This document shows, piece after piece, positions 34,778 through 43,510 of a DNA stretch of 61,502 bases. A model generated the notes under the pieces. It was given only the letters and a program-made list of their open reading frames with translations. It ran no database searches and was not told the origin of the DNA. The stretch comes from Anaerobutyricum stercoris (GTDB lineage Bacteria > Bacillota > Clostridia > Lachnospirales > Lachnospiraceae): NCBI GenBank assembly GCA_019116455.1, contig DXBR01000056.1, forward strand, positions 1 through 61,502. Reading direction: 5' to 3'. How positions within the stretch are numbered: the stretch's first letter is position 1; each line of letters starts with the position of its first letter. A program made the position numbers and the translations under genes.

Positions 34778-37216
34778 TCAGCGAAGCTCTACCTTCTCCA
34801 GATGCCAGATATCGTGTACATACTCTTCGATGGTTCTGTCAGAGGAGAACTTGCCGCAGTGAGCAGTCTGCATCATCGCCATACGCGCCCAGCGTTTCTC
34901 ATCGCGGTATGCCGCTTCCACTCTCTTCTGAGCTTCTTTGTAGGATTCAAAGTCTGCCAGAATGAAGTACATATCCTTCTGCATGAGAGTATCGTACAGC
35001 GGACGGAACAGATCCGGATTCTCCGGACAATAGAAGCCGTTGATCATCTGGGTCATTACCCGGCGGATATCATCATGGCTGTTGTACAGATCAGCCGGAT
35101 GATAGTTTTTATTCTTCTCGTATTCCATAACCTGCTCCGCAGACATACCGAAGATGAAAGCGTTCTCTTCGCCAACTTCTTCCACGATCTCCACATTGGC
35201 GCCATCCATAGTTCCGATAGTCACCGCGCCGTTCAGCATGAACTTCATGTTTCCTGTTCCTGACGCCTCTTTGGAAGCGGTGGAAATCTGCTCGCTGACG
35301 TCGGCCGCCGCAAAGATAAGCTCTGCGTTGGATACACGGTAGTCTTCGATGAAGACAACCTTCACTCTGCCGTTGATGGCCGGGTCATTGTTCACACGGT
35401 CTGCCACGGCGTTGATGAGCTTGATGGTCAGCTTGGCTGTATCATAGCCTGCCGCCGCCTTGGCGCCGAAGATGAAGGTACGAGGCACGATGTCCATCTC
35501 CGGATGCTCTTTGAGCAGGTTGTAAAGATGCATAACGTGCATGATGTTCATGAGCTGACGTTTGTACTCATGAAGTCTCTTTACCTGACAATCAAAGATG
35601 GAACGAGGGTCCACATCGATGCCATTGTGTTCTTTGATATATTTTGCAAGGCGAACCTTGTTCTGATATTTGATGTTCATAAACTCCTGCTGACACTTCT
35701 CATCGTCCACATAAACGCCCAGTTTGCCGATATGGGAGAGATCTGTGATCCAGTCGTCGCCGATCTTGTCGGTTACCCAGGAAGCCAGCAGAGGGTTTCC
35801 GTGAAGCAGGAATCTTCTCTGAGTGATACCGTTGGTTTTGTTGTTGAACTTCTCCGGCATCATCTCATAGAAATCTTTCAGTTCGCGTTTCTTGAGGATA
35901 TCGGTATGCAGGCGTGCCACGCCGTTGACGGAAAAGCTTCCGGCGATGGCAAGATGAGCCATGCGCACCTGTCCGTCATAGAGGATCGCCATCTTGCGTA
36001 CCTTTTCCTGGTCGCCCGGATATTTGGCCTGGATCTCCATGACAAAACGACGGTTGATCTCCTCCACGATCTGGTATACACGAGGAAGCAGTCTGGAGAA
36101 CAGCTCGATCGGCCATTTCTCAAGAGCCTCCGCCATAATGGTATGGTTAGTGTAAGCACAGGTCTTTGTGGTCACATCCCACGCCTCTTCCCATGTGAGG
36201 TTCTCTTCATCCACCAGGATACGCATCAGCTCAGCCACAGCCACCGTCGGATGAGTATCGTTCAGCTGGAAGGTCACTTTCTCATGGAACTTACGGATAT
36301 CATCATGAGTCTCTTTGTATTTCTGTACCGCTCTCTGCACGGAAGCGGAGATGAAGAAATACTGCTGTTTCAGACGAAGCTCCTTACCTGCCATATGGTT
36401 ATCGTTCGGGTAAAGCACTTCGCAGATGGTTCTCGCCAGGTTTTCCTGCTCCACTGCTTTCTGATACTCACCCTTATCAAAAGAATCCAGATTAAAAGTA
36501 TTGATTGCTTCCGCATCCCAGATACGGAGAGTATTCACGATATGATTGCCATAGCCCACAACCGGCATATCATACGGTACGGCGCGGACGCTCTGATATC
36601 CTTTCTGCACGAACTTAGACCGTCCGTTGTGATTCTCCACATCCACATAGCCGCCGAACTTCACCTCAACAGAGTACTCGTCTCTTCTGATCTCAAACGG
36701 ATTGCCGTTCTTTAACCAGTCATCCGGCGTCTCGATCTGATAGCCGTTCTCGATCTTCTGTTTAAACATACCATAGTGGTAGCGGATGCCGCAGCCGTAT
36801 GCCGGATATCCCAGAGTAGCCAGGGAATCCAGGAAACATGCTGCCAGACGGCCGAGTCCGCCGTTGCCGAGAGCCGCATCCGGCTCCTGATCTTCGATCA
36901 GGTTCAAGTCAAGACCCATCTCCTCGAGAGCCTCGCGGACCTCGTCATAGCAGGTCAGATTGATCATGTTATTACCCAGGGCACGGCCCATAAGAAACTC
37001 CATGGACATATAATACACCGTCTTTTTGTCCTGAGCGGCATACGCCTTATGGGTCTCGATCCAGTTATCAATAATATCATCTTTGATGGAGTAGGCTACC
37101 GCCTGATAAATCTGCTGCGGAGTTGCCTCTTCCAGTGTCCGGCGGAACAGCACACGAGTGTTTGCCTCCACCTCTTTTTTGAACTTCTTCTTGTTAAAAG
37201 TTGTTTTCTTAATCAA
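34778..37216 (-). CDS. glgP: Glycogen/maltodextrin phosphorylase
   Basis: 812 residues. The pyridoxal-phosphate lysine lies in EASGTGNMKFMLNGA, with the family stretches NGGLGRLAACFLDSLA, QLNDTHPTVA and KRLHEYKRQLMN. It releases glucose 1-phosphate from alpha-1,4-glucan. The start is TTG at 37216, nine bases after AGGAGG. It follows ileS by 18 bases but probably has its own regulation; the GH13 enzyme at 3.5 kb is a functional neighbour. Confidence 0.96.
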   Translation of the reverse strand: MIKKTTFNKKKFKKEVEANTRVLFRRTLEEATPQQIYQAVAYSIKDDIIDNWIETHKAYAAQDKKTVYYMSMEFLMGRALGNNMINLTCYDEVREALEEMGLDLNLIEDQEPDAALGNGGLGRLAACFLDSLATLGYPAYGCGIRYHYGMFKQKIENGYQIETPDDWLKNGNPFEIRRDEYSVEVKFGGYVDVENHNGRSKFVQKGYQSVRAVPYDMPVVGYGNHIVNTLRIWDAEAINTFNLDSFDKGEYQKAVEQENLARTICEVLYPNDNHMAGKELRLKQQYFFISASVQRAVQKYKETHDDIRKFHEKVTFQLNDTHPTVAVAELMRILVDEENLTWEEAWDVTTKTCAYTNHTIMAEALEKWPIELFSRLLPRVYQIVEEINRRFVMEIQAKYPGDQEKVRKMAILYDGQVRMAHLAIAGSFSVNGVARLHTDILKKRELKDFYEMMPEKFNNKTNGITQRRFLLHGNPLLASWVTDKIGDDWITDLSHIGKLGVYVDDEKCQQEFMNIKYQNKVRLAKYIKEHNGIDVDPRSIFDCQVKRLHEYKRQLMNIMHVMHLYNLLKEHPEMDIVPRTFIFGAKAAAGYDTAKLTIKLINAVADRVNNDPAINGRVKVVFIEDYRVSNAELIFAAADVSEQISTASKEASGTGNMKFMLNGAVTIGTMDGANVEIVEEVGEENAFIFGMSAEQVMEYEKNKNYHPADLYNSHDDIRRVMTQMINGFYCPENPDLFRPLYDTLMQKDMYFILADFESYKEAQKRVEAAYRDEKRWARMAMMQTAHCGKFSSDRTIEEYVHDIWHLEKVELR

Positions 37217-37234
37217 TTGGGGAATCCTCCTACA

Positions 37235-40200
37235 TCATCTTTTTTCCACGGAAAGCTGTACTTTCTCGCCGTTGATATTCCATTCCTTGGAATATCCCCG
37301 CTCTGCATCGAAAACGATCTCTTCTGCCAATACATCCCGTTTAACCAGGTCCGCGTTGTCGGCCATAATTGCCCTGATCGTATCGTTGCCGCTCTCGCAG
37401 ACCACAATGTGGTCGGTCACTTCAAAACCAGCTTCCTTCCGCATTGTCTGAATCTTGCTAATGATTTCCCTTACAAATCCTTCTTCAATCAACTCCGGCG
37501 TCAGATTCGTATCAAGCACAACAGTAACCCCACGATCTTCCTGTGATACAAATCCCTCTTTCTGTGTCGTTGTGATGAGCAGTTCCTCCGGAGTCAAATC
37601 AATCTTACCATCATTCACTGCAATTGTCAAAATGCCCTCGGCATCCAGCTGCTTTTTCGCAGCGCTTCCGTCAATCTCCGCCAGCGCTTTGCTGATCTGT
37701 CCCAGCTGTTTGCCGTATTTCGGTCCCAGAAGACGGAGCTGAGGTTTAAACGTATATCCGGCAAATTCGGAAACATCTTCTCTGAATTCAACATTTTTCA
37801 CATTAAGCTCTTCTTCGATGATCTGCTTATAGAAAATGTTCAGATCACTGTCGGCTTTCACAAACATCTGTCCGATCGGCTGACGGTTCTTGATGCCGGA
37901 AGCATTTCTTGCGGCACGGCCGAGAACGACAATATCGAGAACCTCCGCCATGTCTTTTTCAAGCTGCGCGTCGATCATCTCTTCCTTTACTTCCGGGAAG
38001 TCGCACAGATGAATACTCTCCGGTGCATTTTTATCCACCGTTCTCACCAGATTCTGGTAGATATCTTCCGTCATGAACGGAATCATCGGAGCCGCAGCCT
38101 TGGCGACAGTCACAAGCGCTGTATACAGCGTCATATAGGCGTTGATCTTATCCTGCTCCATGCCTTTTGCCCAGAAACGGCTTCTGGAACGGCGCACATA
38201 CCAGTTACTCATGTCGTCCACAAAACTCTGAAGAACCTTAGCGGTCTCCGGAATCTTGTAGTTGTTCAGATTATCATCCACAGCCTTTACGGTGGAGTAC
38301 AGGCGGGACAGGAGCCATTTATCCATGACGGACAGCTTCTCATAATCCAGCGTGTACTGGGTCGGATCAAAGGAATCGATATCCGCATACAGTACAAAGA
38401 ATGCGTAAGTATTCCAGAGAGTTCCCATGAACTTACGCTGTCCTTCTGTCACCGCACCGTCGTGGAAACGGTTTGGCAGCCATGGCGCGCTGTTGGAATA
38501 GAAATACCAGCGGATGGCGTCTGCACCGTGACGCTCCAGAGCGTCAAACGGATCCACCGCATTTCCTTTGCTCTTGCTCATCTTCTGTCCATTCTCATCC
38601 TGCACATGACCGAGGACGATAACGTTCTCATACGGCGCCTTGTTGAACAGCAGAGTGGACTCTGCCAGCAGAGAATAGAACCATCCACGGGTCTGATCTA
38701 CCGCCTCGGAGATAAACTGCGCCGGGAACTGCTGCTCAAAAAGTTCCTTGTTCTCGAACGGATAGTGATGCTGTGCAAACGGCATCGCTCCGGAGTCAAA
38801 CCAGCAGTCGATAACCTCCGGTACACGGTGCATGGTCTTGCCGCAGTCCGGACAGGTAAATGTCACCTCATCGATATATGGACGGTGCAGCTCTACCTTT
38901 GCTGCTTCCGGATCGCCGCTTCTGTCGGCCAGCTCCTGACGGCTTCCGATGGCTTCCATATGGCCGCAGCCTTCGCACTCCCATACATTTAACGGAGTAC
39001 CCCAGTAACGGTTTCTGGATACGCCCCAGTCCTGCAGGTTGTTAAGCCAGTCTCCAAAACGTCCCTTTCCGATGGACTCCGGAATCCAGTTGATGGTGTT
39101 GTTGTTGCGGATCATGTCTTCCTTCACCGCCGTCATCTTGATGAACCAGGACTCTCTCGCATAGTAGATCAGCGGTGTGTCACATCTCCAGCAGAACGGA
39201 TAATCATGCTCGAACTTCGGCGCGTCAAAGAGCAGTCCCTTCGCGTCCAGGTCTTTTAAGATCATCGGGTCCGCGTCTTTTACAAATGTACCGGCATAAT
39301 CGGTCTCTTCCGTCATCTCGCCCTTGCCGTTTACGAACTGTACGAACGGCAGATCGTATTTTCTGCCCACCTTGGAGTCGTCCTCACCGAAGGCCGGCGC
39401 GATATGAACGATACCGGTACCGTCGGACATGGTAACATAGTCGTCACAGGTCACATAGAATCCTTTTTTGTGCTGTTTATCAGCAGCAACGCCCGCTGCG
39501 GCAAAGAGAGGTTCGTATTCCTTGCGTTCCAGATCCGTTCCCTTCATGGTCTCAAGAACTTCGTACGCCTTCTCACCTTCTTCGGCCAGCTTGCCGAGCA
39601 CCTTGTCAAGAAGGGCTTTTGCCATATAGTAGGTATAGCCGTCGGCAGCTTTTACCTTGCAGTAATCCTCCTCCGGGTTCACACAGAGCGCCACGTTGGA
39701 CGGCAGGGTCCATGGCGTGGTGGTCCATGCCAGGAAGTAAGCGTCCTCGCCCACCACCTTGAAACGTACCACAGCGGAGCGCTCCTTGACAGCCTTATAG
39801 CCCTGCGCCACCTCGTGGGAGGACAGCGGGGTTCCACATCTTGGACAGTACGGAACGATCTTAAATCCTTTATAAAGAAGGCCCTTGTCCCAGATGGTCT
39901 TTAACGCCCACCACTCGGACTCGATAAAATCGTCGTGATAGGTAACATACGGATTATCCATATCCGCCCAGAAACCGACGGTCCCTGAAAAGTCTTCCCA
40001 CATTCCTTTGTACTTCCAGACGGATTCTTTACATTTGCTGATGAACGGGTCCAGACCGTACTCCTCGATCTGTTCCTTGCCGTCCAGGCCCAGAAGCTTC
40101 TCGACCTCCAGCTCCACCGGCAGACCATGGGTATCCCAGCCGGCCTTTCTCGGCACCATGTATCCTTTCATGGTGCGGTACCGCGGGATCATGTCCTTGA

Positions 40201-40390
40201 TGACACGGGTCAGCACGTGGCCGATGTGCGGCTTGCCGTTGGCGGTTGGCGGTCCGTCATAAAATGTGTAGGTCGGACAGCCCTCTCTCTGTTCCATACT
40301 TTTCTTGAAAATGTCATGGTCCTTCCAGAACTTCGCAGTCTCTTTTTCCCGTTCCACGAAGTTCAGATTCGTTGAAACTTTCTTATACAT
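37235..40390 (-). CDS. ileS: Isoleucyl-tRNA synthetase
   Basis: 1051 residues, the long eukaryal-like class. The class I signatures are PHIGHVLT (HIGH) and KMSKSKGN. The editing domain contains TTPWTLPSN. Zinc cysteine pairs are seen at CPRCGTP and CEGCG...CPDCG. It charges tRNA-Ile. It is preceded by a T-box leader. Confidence 0.97.
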   Translation of the reverse strand: MYKKVSTNLNFVEREKETAKFWKDHDIFKKSMEQREGCPTYTFYDGPPTANGKPHIGHVLTRVIKDMIPRYRTMKGYMVPRKAGWDTHGLPVELEVEKLLGLDGKEQIEEYGLDPFISKCKESVWKYKGMWEDFSGTVGFWADMDNPYVTYHDDFIESEWWALKTIWDKGLLYKGFKIVPYCPRCGTPLSSHEVAQGYKAVKERSAVVRFKVVGEDAYFLAWTTTPWTLPSNVALCVNPEEDYCKVKAADGYTYYMAKALLDKVLGKLAEEGEKAYEVLETMKGTDLERKEYEPLFAAAGVAADKQHKKGFYVTCDDYVTMSDGTGIVHIAPAFGEDDSKVGRKYDLPFVQFVNGKGEMTEETDYAGTFVKDADPMILKDLDAKGLLFDAPKFEHDYPFCWRCDTPLIYYARESWFIKMTAVKEDMIRNNNTINWIPESIGKGRFGDWLNNLQDWGVSRNRYWGTPLNVWECEGCGHMEAIGSRQELADRSGDPEAAKVELHRPYIDEVTFTCPDCGKTMHRVPEVIDCWFDSGAMPFAQHHYPFENKELFEQQFPAQFISEAVDQTRGWFYSLLAESTLLFNKAPYENVIVLGHVQDENGQKMSKSKGNAVDPFDALERHGADAIRWYFYSNSAPWLPNRFHDGAVTEGQRKFMGTLWNTYAFFVLYADIDSFDPTQYTLDYEKLSVMDKWLLSRLYSTVKAVDDNLNNYKIPETAKVLQSFVDDMSNWYVRRSRSRFWAKGMEQDKINAYMTLYTALVTVAKAAAPMIPFMTEDIYQNLVRTVDKNAPESIHLCDFPEVKEEMIDAQLEKDMAEVLDIVVLGRAARNASGIKNRQPIGQMFVKADSDLNIFYKQIIEEELNVKNVEFREDVSEFAGYTFKPQLRLLGPKYGKQLGQISKALAEIDGSAAKKQLDAEGILTIAVNDGKIDLTPEELLITTTQKEGFVSQEDRGVTVVLDTNLTPELIEEGFVREIISKIQTMRKEAGFEVTDHIVVCESGNDTIRAIMADNADLVKRDVLAEEIVFDAERGYSKEWNINGEKVQLSVEKR

Positions 40391-40423
40391 TTTTTCCTCC
40401 TGTCACTGATGTTTCCGTGAAAT

Positions 40424-40658
40424 AAAAAAAGCTCCCATCCGTAACAGGATGAAAGCACACGCGTTTCACTATACCACCTTTACATACTATCATATGTCTC
40501 TCTTATAACGGTGAGATTCCGTCGCCGCTTACTGTATTCTTTCAGCAGCGCAACTCAGGAGTGATATTCGGATATTCCCTACTGACGGCGGGTTCTCACT
40601 GTCTCCGCCTCACTGGGAGCCTTCAGGAATTCTTACTGTCTCCGTCTTCGTTTTTACC
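40424..40658 (-). ncRNA. T-box leader of ileS (isoleucine)
   Basis: On the minus strand the leader starts near 40658 and ends in a terminator (40424-40456) made of GCTTTCATCC and GGATGGGAGC arms plus seven T. The antiterminator sequence AAAGGTGGTATAG (near 40470-40482) provides the UGGN bulge that reads uncharged tRNA, though it departs from the usual GGTACCGCG. An AGTA-type box and a GAATATCACTCC specifier loop carry ATC (Ile) near 40563-40565. Uncharged tRNA-Ile would permit read-through into ileS. Confidence 0.88.
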
Positions 40659-40664
40659 AAAACA

Positions 40665-40693
40665 ATCATATACTACCCGCGTAAAAATGTCAA
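40665..40693 (-). promoter_or_regulatory. ileS promoter
   Basis: On the minus strand TTGACA (40688-40693) and TATGAT (40665-40670) are separated by 17 bases, a near-consensus vegetative promoter just before the T-box leader. Confidence 0.85.
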
Positions 40694-40850
40694 TTATAAT
40701 TCTATGGCGTTTTTCATAATATTATGGTAAAATAGCAGACAAACCTTGTGTTAAATGCATAGAAGCATCTGCCATAAGGGAATACTACACTTTATTATAG
40801 AAAGAAACCGACTGATTTCTTCTTAAATACCATGACGGAAAGGAGTCCAC

Positions 40851-41282
40851 ATGATTAGAAAATTCATTGTTTCTTTTCTTTGTGTTGTGTTTATCGCGGG
40901 AGTTATTTTCTCCGGTTTTCTGTTTCTCTATTTTGCAATCCCAAGCCAGCAGGCAATGAGCTCCATCAGCCTTCCTTCCACCGTGGAAGATTCAGAAGAG
41001 ACGGAGAACGCCTCTACAGAGGAGGAACAAAACAGCGAGGACATTTACGTGGCCGATGTACATCAGTCTCTGACCCTGAGGGATGGACCAAGCAGTGATT
41101 CTGATGAGATCGCCAGCCTGACACCTATGACACATCTGAGATTGATCGAGTTTGTGGAAGATACAGATTACGCACTGGTAGAAGTGCAGACCGGCGAATA
41201 CGAAAGCTACAGAGGATATGTAAACAACGAATACATCACCCGTCTGGGTGAATCGACGATTCGTGTCGGAACAGAGGAGTAA
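40851..41282 (+). CDS. Membrane-anchored SH3-domain protein
   Basis: 143 residues. There is one N-terminal hydrophobic segment (about 5-30), an acidic spacer (EEDSEETENASTEEEQ-like, about 45-68) and a bacterial SH3 domain (about 70-135: HQSLTLRDGPSSDSDEIASL, GYVNNEYIT). It should face the outside and may bind cell wall. RBS AAAGGAG. It precedes pncB by five bases, so the two are co-transcribed, though no functional tie is obvious. Confidence 0.85.
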   Translation: MIRKFIVSFLCVVFIAGVIFSGFLFLYFAIPSQQAMSSISLPSTVEDSEETENASTEEEQNSEDIYVADVHQSLTLRDGPSSDSDEIASLTPMTHLRLIEFVEDTDYALVEVQTGEYESYRGYVNNEYITRLGESTIRVGTEE

Positions 41283-41286
41283 GATT

Positions 41287-42732
41287 ATGTTTTCCAGCAA
41301 CCTGACAATGATGACTGATTTATATGAGCTGACCATGATGCAGGGTTATTTTTTGAACGGCAATAACGATACGGTTGTGTTTGATATGTTCTACCGCACC
41401 AATCCAAGCGGCAGCGCCTACGCCATCACCTGCGGTCTGGCTCAGGTCATTGACTATGTAAAGAACTTGAGTTTTTCTTATGACGATATTGATTATCTGA
41501 GAAGCCTGCACATCTTTCGCGAGGATTTTCTGTCCTATCTCGCAGGTTTCCATTTCAGCGGCGACATTTATGCCATACCGGAAGGCACCGTTGTCTTCCC
41601 GAAGGAACCGCTCATCAAGGTTATCGCCCCGATCATGGAGGCGCAGCTGGTGGAGACGGCGATCTTAAATATCGTCAATCACCAGAGTCTCATCGCCACC
41701 AAGGCGTCCCGGGTCGATTATGCTGCCGGCGGCGGAGTAATGGAATTCGGTCTTCGCAGAGCCCAGGGACCGGACGCCGGAACTCTCGGAGCAAGGGCGG
41801 CTGTCATCGGCGGCTGTACCGGCACGTCAAATGTACTGGCCGGTGAGCTGTTCGGCATCCCGGTGCAGGGTACTCACGCCCATGCATGGATCATGAGTTT
41901 TCCGGATGAATACACCGCCTTCAAGACCTACGCCGACATGTATCCGAACGCCTGCATTCTTCTGGTGGACACCTATGATACGCTGAAGTCCGGCGTACCG
42001 AACGCCATCCGCGTCTTTAAAGAGATGCGTGAACAGGGTATCCATTCCAAATTCTACGGCATACGTCTGGACAGCGGCGACCTGGCTTACCTGTCCAAGA
42101 AGGCGAGAAAGATGCTGGATGACGCCGGCTTTACCGATGCGGTCATCTCTGCCTCCAGCGATCTGGACGAGTATCTGATCGACAGCCTGCGGACTCAGGG
42201 CGCCGCCATCACTTCCTGGGGTGTGGGAACAAACCTGATCACCTCCGCGGATAATCCGGCCTTCGGCGGCGTATACAAGCTGGCTGCCATCAAGAAGCCG
42301 GGTGAGGAAGAGTTTACCGCCAAGATCAAAATCTCCGAGAACCCGGAGAAAATCACCAATCCGGGCAACAAAACCATCTTCCGTATCTATGACAAAGAAA
42401 CCCGGAAGATCAAGGCGGACTTGATCTGTCTGGCAGGAGAGACCTACGACGTCTCCCAGGATCTGAAGATCTTCGACCCGATCTCCACCTGGAAGAAGTC
42501 CACCATACCGGGCGGAACCTATCACATGCGGGAACTTCTGGTTCCGGTCTTCCTGAACGGCCAATGCGTATATGAATCTCCGGATACCATGAGCATTAAG
42601 AGTGTCTGCCAGGAAGAATTAAATACCTTATGGGATGAAAACCGCAGACTGATGAATCCTCAAACCGTATACGTAGATTTATCCCAGCCGCTCTTTAATC
42701 TGAAGCGCCGGCTGCTTGAAAACGAAAAATAA
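41287..42732 (+). CDS. pncB: Nicotinate phosphoribosyltransferase
   Basis: 481 residues from the ATG at 41287 behind GAGGAG. Family signatures are TDLYELTMMQGYF at the start, EFGLRRAQGPDAG (the phosphorylated-His/PRPP region), TGTSNVLAG, GTHAHAWIM and IRLDSGDLAYLS. It converts nicotinate, PRPP and ATP to nicotinate mononucleotide in the NAD salvage path. Confidence 0.96.
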   Translation: MFSSNLTMMTDLYELTMMQGYFLNGNNDTVVFDMFYRTNPSGSAYAITCGLAQVIDYVKNLSFSYDDIDYLRSLHIFREDFLSYLAGFHFSGDIYAIPEGTVVFPKEPLIKVIAPIMEAQLVETAILNIVNHQSLIATKASRVDYAAGGGVMEFGLRRAQGPDAGTLGARAAVIGGCTGTSNVLAGELFGIPVQGTHAHAWIMSFPDEYTAFKTYADMYPNACILLVDTYDTLKSGVPNAIRVFKEMREQGIHSKFYGIRLDSGDLAYLSKKARKMLDDAGFTDAVISASSDLDEYLIDSLRTQGAAITSWGVGTNLITSADNPAFGGVYKLAAIKKPGEEEFTAKIKISENPEKITNPGNKTIFRIYDKETRKIKADLICLAGETYDVSQDLKIFDPISTWKKSTIPGGTYHMRELLVPVFLNGQCVYESPDTMSIKSVCQEELNTLWDENRRLMNPQTVYVDLSQPLFNLKRRLLENEK

Positions 42733-42744
42733 TAATATTACGAA

Positions 42745-42779
42745 AAAAGTGGCAGCCATCGACTGGCCGCCACTTTTTC
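42745..42779 (+). terminator. pncB terminator (bidirectional)
   Basis: AAAAGTGGC and GCCACTTTTT arms flank a 15-base loop. T tracts exist on both strands, so it could also end a minus-strand RNA coming from 42887. Confidence 0.85.
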
Positions 42780-42887
42780 TGGCTTTATACATGTATTTGC
42801 GAGAGCGGCCCCGAATGCCGCTCCCATTTTGGAGAAGGTATTTTGTTACGTTATTAGCAACAAAATCTATAATGTATTGGGGGGGTT
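42745..42887 (-). ncRNA. Candidate C-rich small RNA, copy 1
   Basis: On the minus strand a TGCACACTT element, 19 bases, and TATAAT (42894-42899) precede a predicted start near 42887. The RNA would begin with GUAAC then a run of seven C, followed by a U/A-rich hairpin (42842-42866) and a CCUUCUCC segment. A GC-rich hairpin near 42801-42825 lacks a T tract, so the end may be the pncB terminator. No reading frame or RBS is present. Support is by similarity to copy 2. Confidence 0.45.
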
Positions 42888-42928
42888 ACGTCTATTATAA
42901 TAGCATCTGTTTCTCCTGAAGTGTGCAT
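42832..42928. repeat. Duplicated non-coding element, copy 1 (partner 43110-43212)
   Basis: GGAGAAGGTATTTT, TATAATGTATTGGGGG, GGTTACGTCTATTATAATAGCAT (in pieces) and AAGTGTGCA occur in the same order here and at 43110-43212. The G run is seven here and eight there. The stretches between are different but keep the same length around the promoter and keep a hairpin. Confidence 0.85.
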
Positions 42929-43073
42929 AAACTTTATTTATTTCCTTTGGTTTTTTTATGCATTTTGTCAAAATACATGTCAAAGTTTTCCAAACTATCT
43001 GACAATAAGAATGATTACTATATGTCAGCATCCGGCGCTTCACATCCGGCAACCGGCCAATATTTTACGCACG

Positions 43074-43172
43074 AAAAAAGGATGGCAATTCCGAACGCCA
43101 TCCTTTTTTGGAGAAGGTATTTTTGTTACTTATTGGGTGTAGCAAAAACTATATAATGTATTGGGGGGGGTT
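43074..43172 (-). ncRNA. Candidate C-rich small RNA, copy 2
   Basis: Predicted minus-strand RNA of about 99 bases. A TGCACACTT element, 19 bases and TATAAT (43179-43184) stand before the start. The 5-prime end is GUAAC plus a run of eight C, then an A/U hairpin whose arms differ from copy 1 while keeping pairing, then CCUUCUCC, and a strong terminator (43074-43109: GGATGGC and GCCATCC arms, T6). The C-rich segments are complementary to Shine-Dalgarno-like GGAG/GGGG sequences. Confidence 0.55.
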
Positions 43173-43212
43173 ACGTCTATTATAATAGCATTCCCTATTA
43201 AATAAGTGTGCA
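43110..43212. repeat. Duplicated non-coding element, copy 2
   Basis: Second copy of the element at 42832-42928, about 280 bases away and in the same orientation. It includes the 12-base palindrome CTATTATAATAG, shared exactly by both copies. Confidence 0.85.
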
Positions 43213-43249
43213 CAAAAAAATATTTTTTTAACAAAAAAATTTGTGCATG
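43207..43249. repeat. A/T-rich inverted repeat upstream of copy 2
   Basis: TGCACAAA and TTTGTGCA arms flank A7 and T7 runs. It overlaps the TGCACACTT element of copy 2, so it may be a binding site for the regulator of that promoter. Confidence 0.5.
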
Positions 43250-43455
43250 ATAGAGTGTTTTCGACACGGATTGGTCATATTGTCTGAATTTCTATCGTTT
43301 TCCGCTGTATTTCTCACGTTTTTGCCACAATTCTATTGATTTTACCCTGTTTTTACGTTTCTTTACAACAATATTTTATCAGAAATATTGTGCAAAAAGT
43401 CAAAAGCGCAAAAATTTATGACTTTAAATTAACAAGAAAAACATTTTACATCATA

Positions 43456-43508
43456 CAAAAAACAGGGCGGACTACTGAAATTGATTCAGCGCGGCCGCCC
43501 CGTTCTGT
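43456..43508 (-). terminator. ftsH terminator
   Basis: GGGCGG and CCGCCC arms with an AACAG/CTGTT extension form a stem. A run of six T follows on the minus strand. Confidence 0.75.
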
Positions 43509-43510
43509 TA

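Noticed and set aside
35504..36715. A 403-codon plus-strand frame
   Set aside because: Antisense to glgP, which has intact phosphorylase motifs; no RBS or family signal.
42801..42825. GC-rich hairpin in small-RNA copy 1 as its terminator
   Set aside because: No T tract follows on either strand; the pncB terminator downstream is the likelier end.
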